From Wolfiporia cocos (taxonomy: Eukaryota; Basidiomycota; Agaricomycetes; Polyporales; Phaeolaceae), in contig JACCLO010000003.1 in NCBI GenBank assembly GCA_029448655.1, positions 1,736,001 through 1,800,000 on the forward strand: 64,000 nt of DNA. Reading direction: 5' to 3'. Shown piece after piece: positions 34,479-44,423 of the stretch; the first letter of the stretch is position 1; every line of letters begins with the position of its first letter. The translations under genes and the position numbers were made by a program. A model generated the notes under the pieces. That model was not told the origin of the DNA and did no database searches. It worked only from the letters and a program-made list of their open reading frames with translations.

Positions 34479-36310
34479 AAATCCTGTTCTTCTACGAGCC
34501 GTGCTAGGAGCTCGGGGTTCTTGGCTTTCAGAGCCCTAATTGCTGTGACCGCTCTGTTAGCGGTGATGTATTCAGTCTCTTCCTCAGAGACTTCTTCAAT
34601 GCGAGCTTCTTGCTCGGCTTCTTCTTCTTCGGTCTTTCGAGTAGTCCGCCTAGGGCGGGCTGGCTTCCTCGGCCTCTTCGGACAGTCTCGCGACATATGC
34701 CCTGGCTGATGACAGGTGAAAAATTTTCCCTTCTTGATGTGATCGTCCCTTTCCTGGGTGGTCATTCAATCTACATCCATCGCATTCGGATCTTTTGGTG
34801 CGGTTGTCTGTGGAGCACTAGTGCGTCCGTTATTCTGGTTCGAGGCTTGCCAAGCCTTTTTCTTGACAAACGGTTTATCCCGTTTCAAGAATATCTTGTA
34901 CGTATTTTCATAGTACGAGGCAGCGGACTGCCATTCATCAATGGTCGCTGGTAGCGGCCAAACACCGATGATGTATCGGGTCGTATGTTCGGGTAACCCC
35001 TTCTCGAATAGGGTTATAAGCAGCGCGTTTCCGTCCGTGCTGTATCGATCGTACTGGGCCTTCCCGGCCAAGTTATTGAATTCGGTGATGTAGTCATCGA
35101 TGTCTTTTCTGTCCTTGGTTACGTCCAGGATTTTCTTCCGCGCCTTCTGTACTTCTTCGATGGCTCCGAAGGCTTTTTGGAAGTCTGCGTCAAACTGTGC
35201 AAGACTAGGCGGGAAGAATCGTTTCATCTGGGGGTTCGTATAAACCCAATGATAGTTCTGTTTCCATTGGCCCGTTTTCCCCTTATTCGAAATATAAGAG
35301 AGGATAAAGATCACTCTCTGAACGTCGTTCTGGAATGACGTTTCGTACATCGTAAACCAGGAATTGCACTGGTTTATGAAGTTCTGCATGTCGGATCGTT
35401 CCCCATCAAATACGTCCGGGGGATTGATCTTTATCATCGGGGGTCAGTAATACGGGTTTGGCGCCGGAGGTTGAGGCTGCGGCACATTCGGTGGTGGAGG
35501 TCCTCCTCCTCCCGGGTATCCTCCACCCGGGTTTCCTGGGTTTCCTCCGGGGTTCCCTGGGTTTCCTCCTCCAGGGTTTCCTCCTCCGGGGTTCGCAGGG
35601 GTTCCTCCTCCGAGTCCTCCAGGAGGGGGGGCATTCCCTCCTCCGAGTCCGAAGTTTCCTCCCAATCCTCCTCCGCTTGTATCTGCGGAGGTTCGTCCAA
35701 ATAGGCCTGAAGGCCATGTTCCTGGGTTTGTTGTTCCCATTCCTCCGCTTGGGCTAGTCCAAGATGGATTTCCTCCGCTACCCATTCCGGGTGCATTCTG
35801 TGGGGGGCTTCCAAAGAGATTTGCTCCTCCAGCCATAGACCCAATCCCACTCTGCGCAAAAGCAGATATAAATCCTGGAGGGTCCTGTCCTCTGGTCTGG
35901 CTGTTATCTGTTCCTGTAAAGTTTCCAGGATTTCTCCCATCATCTCCGATGCACTCAATTCCTGCCATTCCTGTGGCACCCGAAGGCTGATTCGTATTTC
36001 CATCGGCATCGGAAGTTCTGTTGATGGTTTCGGTTTCGTTTTCGGTCAACGTCGCGGTTGACATCGGAGGGATTTCTCCGAATCATTTGAACGCTTCACG
36101 CGTTATTTCCCAAGTGGTTGTTCCTGCGGAGGGGTATACTTGTACCCACTTCGATGCCCTATCTTCTCTGGGGATGACAACAATTCCTCCGCGATTACGG
36201 CAGGCTCCGATGGTGTCAGTCCACTCGTATTGGTTGAGTCTGTAGACTCCCTGAATGTCCTCGGGCAAGAGTTCAATCAGTCGTGCTGGGAATTCTGGTC
36301 CGAATATCAT
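34472..36310 (-). pseudogene. gag of element 1, one frame cut by three in-frame TGA codons
   Basis: A single frame of 612 codons runs from an ATG 46 nt inside the 5' LTR edge (36310) to the TAG at 34472. It is interrupted only by TGA at 36083-36085, 35444-35446 and 34766-34768. Parts: an N-terminal 75-codon segment (MIFGPEFPARLIELLPEDIQ), a Gly/Pro-rich 206-codon segment, the capsid-like segment (INPPDVFDGERSDMQNFINQ; 223 codons, ending NAMDVD) and the nucleocapsid-like segment. The zinc knuckle there reads FFTCHQPGHMSRDC, so the first cysteine of CCHC is phenylalanine. All three TGAs could be CGA (Arg) with a C-to-T change. Each of the last two is followed within 0-6 nt by an in-frame ATG, so reinitiation is an alternative. 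Confidence 0.75.
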
Positions 36311-36344
36311 ATGCCCTTACACCGTGGTAGGTGAGGGTGTGATG

Positions 36345-36355
36345 AGCTCGACCTT
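36345..36355 (-). promoter_or_regulatory. primer-binding site of element 1
   Basis: On the element's sense strand, one nucleotide after the 5' LTR, the sequence is AAGGTCGAGCT. It does not begin with TGG as a tRNA-primed site would. It is perfectly complementary to AGCTCGACCTT within the same LTR (36682-36672), which points to self-priming. Confidence 0.7.
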
Positions 36356-36356
36356 C

Positions 36357-37061
36357 TGTTACGGGTCGAATACCCGTTCGTATATTCGAGTCGCGAATAT
36401 AGATCGTTCTTCTGCACGTAGGCACGTCGCCGTATGCAAGGCAAATACTCGTTAGATGCCTTCGGGTCCTAAGTGAAGTCCTTAGGAGATCGGTTAATAT
36501 CCAATACGCGTTAGAGGATATAATCTGTTCAAGTGCGAGTCGAATAGAATATAAGACTCCGAGAAGTCAGTGTGCACTTCGAGGACTTAGTCGTTCGATT
36601 GCTCGAGTGAGAAATCCTGAGCGTAGTTTCCTACGTTTGAGAACGAGTATAAGACTTCTTGTTTATACAACAAGGTCGAGCTGAAGAGCCTCGACGGTAA
36701 GTACATGAGTTTTTATACTACGTTAGGTTTCAGGGGTCAAGTCTGTCCCAGATGCCACAGATACTATCTACGCTATAGTCCCAAACGTCTGATAAGTATG
36801 GAGTGATATATCTGAGATGATAGATAGGAATGATGGCGGTTGAACACCATCTGTCAGGTAATAAACGATGAACATGAAACGGTGGCAGGGTTGAATCTGC
36901 CAAAGATGAAACGAGCCCTATAGACTAGCACAACTGGGGATGCGCCCAGTAAGATCACGAGTAGCCAGGGGGCTGGTTGCGCAACAAGTCCCTGTATCGT
37001 ATTCGCCCGGTGGTGAGTTCTGTCGATGTTTGAAAAATCAAAATAACAAATAACCGTAACA
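36357..37061 (-). repeat. 5' LTR of element 1
   Basis: 705 bp; it differs from the other LTR by about six substitutions and a 7-bp insertion near its outer edge (an AAATAAC duplication). At least two of the differences are CG versus CA, the pattern left by cytosine-methylation decay. Confidence 0.92.
36672..36717 (-). promoter_or_regulatory. LTR promoter: TATA box and predicted self-primer start
   Basis: Read on the minus strand, TATAAAAA begins 35 nt upstream of AGCTCGACCTT (36682-36672). If transcription starts there, the first 11 nt of the RNA can pair with the primer-binding site at 36355-36345. The equivalent primer segment in the 3' LTR is 28949-28939. Confidence 0.6.
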
Positions 37062-37181
37062 GTAAATTAATCTGCCGCAGCTAGCAGATTAATCTGCGTG
37101 CAAACCTAGCTCGCAACTGCGATTTCTTAAGCGAAGGGCAGTTGGCAGATTAAGATAATTGACTGAAACTCTACAGATTGT

Positions 37182-37705
37182 TGAAGTCTGCGCGTGGCGT
37201 CCGGACAAGCGCCGGCAATCGCGCTAGGCGCCCATAGGTAGTGATCGAGTCACAGAGCCTGTACCATGCGTTTGCAACGAGCTATGAAGTCCCTTTGCTC
37301 AAGCTAAGCGCATTCAGGTGCTCATGAGTTCTGCGACGTCCTTTTCTCTACATAGATAACACCATAGGATGGTTTGGTCACTATCTACTACAATGGGAGC
37401 AGCATCAGAGTACTTTGTGATAGCTGTAGAAGAGGACTGTGGGCTGTCCTTGTGCATGTGTGACATGAGCTCATAGAAGACCTCCTCATGGTAATTTTTG
37501 ACTCCCTGAGTCCAGAATTCATCCCAGCCAGCCTTGATTGACCAACTGAGGAGTTCATGAATGGTAAATAAGTAATTCTGGCCAAAGAAGCACCGGATCT
37601 GTGAGGGATAAGGTGAATCTCATAGAATAGCTGGAATTACAGTAATGGCACTTGCATGACATATGCTACCATCTGAGGCTGCTTGTCCCACCATGCTGCC
37701 AATAT
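37182..37705 (-). pseudogene. unrecognised coding remnant, part 2 (split by foldback B)
   Basis: Minus-strand translation near 37580-37385 gives a clearly protein-like stretch beginning FFGQNYLFTIHELLSWSIKA and containing WDEFWTQGVKNYHEEVFYEL. Further upstream in the same reading, the piece at 38435-38500 (FIKSVQALEAAVNADSDDK) joins it if foldback copy B and one 7-bp repeat are removed, giving DSDDKDIGSMVGQAASDG. I do not recognise the family. It may be a fragment of the outer transposon's own gene. Confidence 0.45.
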
Positions 37706-37712
37706 CCTTGTC

Positions 37713-38427
37713 GTAGAGTTTCAGTCAATTATCTTAATCTGCCAACTGCCCTTCGCTTAAGAAATCGCAGTTGCGAGCCAGGTTTGCACGCAAAGTTTCT
37801 GCTAACTGCGGCAGATTAATCTACTGTGACAATAAAATGGCACATCCCGGATTCGAACCAAGGACCTCAGCACAGATGAGAATAACAGCATTGCAGCATA
37901 ATTAGCCAACTGAGCTACGGTGCAACTGGTGTTGCCCCCATTTTAAGCAATATATAGAGTATTTTGTAAACTTCATTTTCGCAGTTTAACATCTTCCATA
38001 ACACAAATACAAATGAATCTGCCTCTAAAGACCTGTGATTCCAGTGTATTCAGCTTTCCCATGGTGAGTTGCTCCAGGTCAAGCATGGTAAATCAAGCTA
38101 CCACTATCATTGATTTCTGTATGCTTGTTGGAGCAGTTAGTTGCCTTGATGATTTGCGAAAATTGTGTGTAAAATTTGCGTTATATATATTTTAATTGGT
38201 CAATGGTACCTGTTACCACAATGGCTTAGTCGGCTAATTACGCTGCGATGCTGTTATTCTCATCTGCGCTGAGGTCCTTGGTTCGAATCCGGGATGTACC
38301 ATTTTATTGTCACAGTAGATTAATCTGCCGCAGTTAGCAGATTAATCTGCGTGCATATCTAGCTCGCAACTGCGATTTCTTAAGCGAAGGGCAGTTGGCA
38401 GATTAAGATAATTGACTGAAGTCCCTC
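37713..38427 (-). mobile_element. foldback element copy B (715 bp)
   Basis: It starts GTAGAGTTTCAGTCAATTAT and ends TAATTGACTGAAGTCCCTC, flanked by a perfect 7-bp repeat CCTTGTC (37706-37712 and 38428-38434). The two arms are inverted repeats of about 210 bp around a roughly 265-bp unique centre. Each arm holds RNA polymerase III-type boxes pointing outward: a canonical B box (GGTTCGAATCC) at 37849-37859 (-) and 38280-38290 (+), each preceded by an A-box-like TAGCTCAGTTGG or TGGCTTAGTCGG. The 7-bp ends outside TTCAG differ between the two arms. A 60-codon frame in the centre is too short to support. Confidence 0.75.
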
Positions 38428-38434
38428 CCTTGTC

Positions 38435-38839
38435 ATCAGAATCTGCATTTACTGCAGCCTCAAGTGCCTGCACACTCTTGATGAACTGTAAGCACTTAGG
38501 ATGTTCCGAAGCTTCACCAGATGTGAGCTGTTCACTTTGTCACCAGCAAGGGAATGGTTCCATTACCAGGATTTGTCATGAGCCATGACAGAAGCACCAA
38601 GAAGTTGATTCTATGAGCTGGGTGATGTGCAAAGTCTGCTCGCAACACGCTTATGACATATCTAATTTCCAATCAATCTGACCCCCGGTGGCTCATCTGA
38701 CCATTTCCAACCACATATTACCTCTTGGGAATTGCCGAAGACTGACCCCACTGACCCCCCCTTGCACCAATAATTCAATTGACTGACCGACTGACCGGTA
38801 ATTACCGGGTAAGGTCATAAGGGTAATTACCGGTCTGGA
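38435..38839. other. remainder of the outer inserted element
   Basis: The left part continues the minus-strand coding remnant described at 37182-37705. The right part, from about 38740, is a run of TGACC/GGTAATTACC palindromic motifs ending at the DUF6533 copy. Nothing else was recognised. Confidence 0.4.
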
Positions 38840-40312
38840 CGAAATGTGAGTTCTCACTTCTCGTCCAGGTCCACAACGACTAGTTGTGCTTCAGCATCAT
38901 TGGGAACTATTGCTCCCTCAGTGCAATTGGTAATTGCGTCTATCTGCACTTATCCAGTGGTCATAGAGAATATTCATACTGATGAGACCTGATTTGGCAA
39001 GAAAAACGGACCGGCCCGCTATTCTTGCTGTCACGTTATGTTGTCCTCGCCAGCTGCATACTGCAATTATGTTTGATCCTCCCAGCAGACTCTGCAATGG
39101 TATGTACCCTTCACTCTATCGATAGAGTGCTAGGCTTCTCACATGCTGTTATGACCCTAGAGGTGGGCTATACGTCAAGCCGTCGTTTCAGATGGCTTTA
39201 TCAATGCAGCTGCCAAGCTATGAATGTGCTTAGCATGATCATTGACTTAACTCAGTACTCCGTCATGTTTGGTACTGTATCGAGATCGTGTATTCTAGCT
39301 ATGTCACCGAGAGCTAATTGAGCGATTGCGGATATGCAGGATTTTCTGCTCTGCGCGGCGCTTATGCGATAAGCGGCAGATATCGGGTCCCACCTACTGT
39401 AATCCTCTTCCTTCTTTCAGTTGCCATTGGCACCAATCTGGTATATACTCATTTTGATTGTTGGACCATGCTGACTCATGATCTATAGTATGCATATAAC
39501 AATCGGTGTACGCGGAAGTAGTGAATCTACTAGGCGCTACGTCTACCTGCAGCTGGGGGAGCATACTGTCAGACGCATGTTACAATGCAGCTGACACAGA
39601 CCTGATTGGCAGTGTCCTACCTGACAGGTAGTATCACCATCCGACATGATTGTTCTCGTAATCACATGGTGTAACACTTTCAAAGTATGGGGGCATGGAA
39701 AACGAAACAAGCTCGATACCTCCTTGACACAATTGCTACTAGTAGACGGTATGTCAGAATACTAATGGAGTGTAGAAAGTGCTGTGAGCTGATGAAGAGA
39801 TTAGGCACAGTATTTTTTTGTGCGCTGTCAATCCCGTACATACGCTGTCTCAAGTTCTGATTTCTATTTCTCTTAGTCTGTTAATAGCACTCACAATATT
39901 CTCAATGTCGACGTCCAACTTTCCAAGTAATGTAAGCATGCGATGAAGTCTGGTGAGCGCATCGGCTGACATTCCCTTCTTGCTCAAGTCCATCTGGCAA
40001 TATGACAGTTATTTCCAAGCAACGTACGTATCTTGAAGCTCAAGATATTGTTGGCTGACATGCGGAACTATAAGCATTCCCAACATTATTATCTGTAGTT
40101 TCCTGATCAACCTCCGCAAGTTGGATTCGTCGGGAAGCATGACTGATTCGGAGTCGCAGGATCCGGACCATAGCATTGCTACAGGAATTTACTGGGCCCG
40201 TGGCGGGCAGACAGACAGTCTCAGATTTAGATCAGCTCTAGTTGGAATCATGGGAGAGACTCTTGATGATGGGTACAAAATTACTGCAATAGAGCAGGAT
40301 TATGAGACTTGA
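38840..40312 (+). pseudogene. broken second copy of the DUF6533 gene
   Basis: It aligns along its length with 25130-26760 but is damaged. The first exon and start are gone, replaced by the edge of the transposon block. A deletion of about 50-60 nt near 38975-38990 removes the acceptor site and the start of exon 3 (the segment encoding FVFYEHLITLDSEI in the intact copy). Small indels and substitutions follow. The C-terminal exon is still readable (GGQTDSLRFRSALVGIMGET, stop at 40310-40312). No intact product is possible as far as I can see. Confidence 0.75.
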
Positions 40313-40896
40313 TTCCGAATCTGGAACCAACTTGATCTTGAGAGCGTCTCAGGGGTCGCAGTTTCGCGCTCGGCATATTTCCTTTTTTGCATGCAATTCA
40401 GATGAATGTAGGCTCCGCATCTCTTTTGGCGGTTTCCAGTCTGATTCTGATTTTTTAAGTTGTTTTTTATTGCTGTCCGCACATCTCAATGCTATAGCAT
40501 GCTCGGCCATGGAGATCTCGCCGCGAAACCAGACCGAACGGTTTGTAGTTATCTATCGGTACAATGAATATCTCTTGAGCCGCATGGAAAGTACCATAAG
40601 CGCCTGTCGGTTCCATCCAACTTACATAAGTTAACAATTGGACTTCCTACGACGCCACACCTCTTCCCACGAAACTCAGTCAAGGAAAAGTATGCCGGCC
40701 ACTCTGTTGCGATACGGCTGCAATAACCTGCAGATGGGATCAGGTTCGGATATTATTACGAGCGGGGAGATTCCCTTGACATTACGTCGACTACAGGGAA
40801 GGAGCAATAGCTCCGGAAATTGTGAGATATACACAAATGAAATAATAAATGTTACAGATCTCGAGACTATACCACCTAAAGCCCCTCGATAAAATG
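40313..40896. repeat. 3' flank of the duplicated unit
   Basis: Matches 26761-27215 up to about 40820; beyond that lies the CCC2 3' flank. No gene was seen. Confidence 0.55.
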
Positions 40897-43800
40897 TCAT
40901 ACCGTCTCACTCATTTCAACGGGCAACTGGCTGTATCCTGCTGCGGTCCTCCGTCCGCCTACCAAACCGCACGTGTGATCCCACGCCTCACGAGCAACCG
41001 CACGGGCACTATCCCAGATCGTCTCGGTTGGGACAGTCTCTCCAGGCATGACGCTCGATAGTGGCCGTGTCCACCAGCGGAGCATCAGAGAGCTCGTTAC
41101 AACACTGACGGATGAGAATGCCATTGCCGCGCCGGCCATCATTGGGTGTAGCCGTACGCCGAGAGGGAGGAAGAAGCCCATCGCAAGCGGGATGCCGAAC
41201 AGGTTGTAGATACATGCCCAGACGAGGTTCCGTCGGATCGTGGCGAATATCGCACGCGAGAGATACAATGCAGCGACAACGTCCAGCAGGTCAGAGCGCA
41301 TCAGGACGATGTCAGCCGCTTCGACTGCGACGGAGGTCCCGGAGGAAAGGGCGATTCCGACGGAAGCAGCGACGAGTGATGGTGCGTCATTAATACCATC
41401 TCCAACCTAAGGTGCAGAATGAGTACGAGTATAAGGGAGCAGTGATCGAAGTAGCATACCATAGCGACGCCGCCACCATCCTTCTCCATGAGCTTAGCAA
41501 CTTCAATCGCTTTGCCCTGCGGACTCATACCTGCAAGGACACGTTTGGGGTCGATACCAACCTGCTTTGCAATCGCTAGCGCGGTTCCCTTCGAGTCGCC
41601 AGTCATCATGTTGACCTTGATGCCCATAGCGTGAAGCGCCTTGATTGCATGCACGGAGGAACGTCTGGGTGCATCCGATAGCGCGATAGATAATACAGGT
41701 GCAGGCCTAGACTTCTCCGCCATCCGGGATACCGAAACGAAAATCGTTGTCAATCCCTGCGAACCCTCCTCGCTGTCGAACCGTATGAGTTCCTCGGGAA
41801 GTGGCACATCGTCCGCTTGTGTGACAAAGCGCGCAGTACCGACATAAACGATGTACTGTTTCTTCGTCCCGGAAAGTGTGATGGCGGCTTTCACACCAGC
41901 ACCTGGAACACCCTCGAAAGAATCCACAGTAACCTGAGGGACGAGGATCGCTGATTTGTTCAGGATGTCCTTGCCGTACACTGCCACAGCCTTGGCGAGG
42001 GGGTGCTCAGAGCGTGCTTCGGTAGCAGCAACCATCGCAACAACCTCTGCGCGATTGAGGCCCTCTACGCACTGCGCATCGAGGGAGACCTCGTTCAGCG
42101 CCCGAGCAGCGCCACCTGCCTCCGCGCGCAGCTCGTCGAGATCGCCGGAACGGACCCATGCTGCCGCAACCACCGTAAGCTTTCCCTCGGTGACTGTGCC
42201 CGTCTTGTCCAGCACAATGCGCTTGATCGCCCTGCTCGCCTCCAGCGCCCGTCCGCCCTTGATGAGTATTCCGTTCTTAGCGCCAACACCCGTGCCGACC
42301 ATGATCGCGGTCGGCGTGCTCAGGCCGAGCGCGCATGGGCAGGCGACAACGACGACGGATATGCACAGCTGCAAGCACACCGCGAATTTGCTCGCGCCAG
42401 GCGCGCGGAACATATCGGGCAGGGAGCTCTCCCGGATAATGTGCGAGACGATCATCCAGCCCGCAAACGTCACTGCGGCAAGGGAAATCACGGAGGGTAC
42501 GAAGTAGCCTGCGACGCGGTCTGCGAATGCCTGGATAGGCGCCTTGCTCGTCTGTGCGTCCTCAACGAGCTTCACGATCTGCGCGAGTGCCGTGTCCTTT
42601 CCTGCGCGCGTAACGAGCATGTCGAACGTGCCGAGCCCATTCACTGTCCCTCCAATGACTGCATCACCGACCTGCTTCTGCACGGGCACGGGCTCGCCCG
42701 TCACCGCGCTCTCGTCGATTGTCGATGTGCCCCGGATGACGGTACCATCCGCAGGGACTTTGTCGCCAGGCACGATCTTAACGGTGTCGCCGACCTGCAC
42801 GAGTTCTGTCGGGATCTTCTTCTCCTGCGTGCATGCGGGCGCATCGGTGTAAATCGTCGCCGAGGACGGCGCGAGCTTCATCAGGTCGGTGAGCGCCGCA
42901 CTAGTGCGTCCCTTCGCGCGGTTTTCGAGATAGCGTCCGAGCGAGACAAACATGATTAGCATCGTGCTCGTGTCGAAGAAAACCATCGGCATGTAATCTG
43001 GGTCGCGCTGGAAGAGCGCGAAGATGATCGCGAATACCGAATAGAAGTACGCTGCGGATGTGCCTAGCATCACAAGCACGTCCATGGTCGCACTGCCGTG
43101 CCGCAGTGACTTCCACGCGTTGCGATAGAACTTCTGTCCAATCCAAAATTGTGCGGGTGTCGTGATGATCCAGACCAGGAGGTCTCCTAGGTTCAGTCCG
43201 TTAATGAGACGTGCCTTCACTACCATGCAGAATCCGGGCAGGTGTGGCGCGACCATGCTGATGAAGAATACCGGGACTGCGAATGCCAGACTCCACAGGA
43301 ACCGTTGCCTCCATTCTTGGATCTCCTTTGTCCGTGCGAGAGAGCGCAGTTGCGTCGAGTCTTGCTCGTCAGACAATACTGCGTCGAAACCCATCTCTTC
43401 GATGCGCTCGACCATCTCGCGCGGGCCTATCATGGATCTGTCAAATTCGACCTTGCATGTCTCGGTCGCCAACGAGACGGCGACGCTGTTGATGCCGGGC
43501 ATGGCGCTCAGCTGCGTCTCGACTGTTGAAGTGCAGGAGGAGCATGTCATTCCGAATATACGAAGTGTGACTGTGTCTGAGCGAGCTGGGGGTATGAGGG
43601 TTGCATCGAACCCAATGTCCGATATTTCCTGTGTAGCCCGTCAATAGTGCGGAATGGCAGAAGTGCCGTACACGTACGTTGATGAGCTTGTCTGGATCCC
43701 ATACATTGGGATCGTACTCTACAACACCGCGTTCTGCGAGCAGCGCGACTTTGATGGAGTGAATGCCCGCTTGCGACCTGAGCATGCCTTCTATCGACTG

Positions 43801-44018
43801 CACGCCGATCAATACGCAATGTTCCCATTGCCGCACTGGCTCACCTCTACGCACGCGCCGCAGGTCATGCCTTCAATTCGCAGCTCGCATTTATCCGCCG
43901 TGAGCTCCTTGCCAACGAGAGGCTCTTCTTCGGATACAGGGAGACCGACCATTCCAGCGGAACCGGGGGAGTTTCCGAATAGGTTGTGGATAACTTCAGA
44001 GAGACTAGACACAGACAT
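40897..44018 (-). CDS. CCC2: copper-transporting P1B-type ATPase
   Basis: It pumps Cu(I) into the secretory pathway, by homology to yeast Ccc2 and human ATP7A/B, supplying copper to secreted oxidases. Four exons, 44018-43845, 43797-43678, 43628-41460 and 41406-40897, total 2,973 nt and encode 990 aa. Two N-terminal metal-binding domains carry GMTCGACVE (about residue 50) and GMTCSSCTS (about 125). Membrane helices follow, with TGEPVPV (actuator), [10 protein letters not shown] (ion path), DKTGT (phosphorylated Asp), SEHPLAKA (the P1B HP motif) and, across the last intron, [12 protein letters not shown]. All catalytic motifs are present. It diverges from the dynactin gene across about 405 bp. 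Confidence 0.95.
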
Positions 44019-44423
44019 GGCGGCGTCGAGGGTTTATAAGGTGCGCAGCATCCGGGGGGGCTCGATGAAATACGACCGACTAGACCGTCTCAGGTTGACA
44101 ATACGAGAATGCTGACTGGGCTCTAACACGGCAAGGGCGAAACACCTGTCTGACCAAGCGCTGTAGGAGCCACTAAGGTAGTAACGGTGGACAGAACGCC
44201 ACAGCACAGCTGTAGGAAGTTTAGATCACCGTCCCAAGGTAAGGGTAGGAAGCACTGAACAGATCTAGAGTCAGGCTACGCGCCCCTTCGGGGTTTGAAA
44301 CGCCTTAGTAAGGTAACAGTCGGGGTTATATAATGTTATATCCGAGTCTCCTCGTTTTCCTCACGCTTTCAAACACCTGCCCGTCTACAAACACTGGCTT
44401 TAAATAATTATTAGTACACGGTG
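44019..44423. promoter_or_regulatory. divergent promoter region, CCC2 / dynactin p22
   Basis: About 400 bp between two divergent start codons. It contains a short hairpin (CGCCCCTTCGGGG near 44281-44293) and an AT-rich TATATAATGTTATAT stretch near 44328-44342. No specific factor sites could be assigned. Confidence 0.45.

Larger units (their letters stand above)
28624..37061 (-). mobile_element. chromodomain Ty3/gypsy LTR retrotransposon (element 1)
   Basis: An 8.4-kb element in minus orientation with LTRs of 698 and 705 bp that begin TGTTACGG and end CCGTAACA. The target duplication is GTAGA on the left and GTAAA on the right. The intact target (CAGTAGATTAATCTGCC) can be read in foldback copy B near 38314-38330, so the insertion site is confirmed. 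Order on the minus strand: LTR, primer site, gag, zinc-knuckle region, protease, dUTPase, reverse transcriptase, RNase H, integrase, chromodomain, an extra zinc-knuckle ORF, LTR. By eye the LTRs differ at about six positions plus one 7-bp indel, so the insertion is fairly recent, yet gag-pol has several frame breaks. Confidence 0.92.
28014..37174 (+). mobile_element. foldback element copy A, split by an LTR retrotransposon
   Basis: The ends read GAGGGACTTCAGTCAATTAT at the left and GATAATTGACTGAAACTCTAC at the right. They are flanked by a perfect 7-bp direct repeat, AGATTGT, at 28007-28013 and 37175-37181. Removing the LTR element and one copy of its 5-bp duplication leaves 718 bp, matching copy B (715 bp, opposite orientation). 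RNA polymerase III boxes lie in the left arm on the minus strand: B box at 28151-28161 and A box at 28209-28220. A matching plus-strand set lies near 28525-28595. No protein is encoded that I can support. Confidence 0.75.
27889..38839. mobile_element. nested transposon block inside the second DUF6533 copy
   Basis: Everything between the separated promoter and body of the gene copy. Both edges are rich in GGTAATTACC-like palindromes: near 27903-27965 (a hairpin around TGACCCCAAATTATCC) and near 38797-38837. These could be subterminal repeats of a DNA transposon that inserted first. Inside it lie two foldback elements (28014-37174 and 37713-38427) and, within the first of these, an LTR retrotransposon (28624-37061). 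The outer element itself is inferred; I see no transposase that I recognise. Confidence 0.45.

Noticed and set aside
34472..36310. UGA as a sense codon in this organism
   Set aside because: Host genes end in TGA as a normal stop (ACC1, CCC2, dynactin, RING/VWA gene). Only the element 1 gag has in-frame TGAs.
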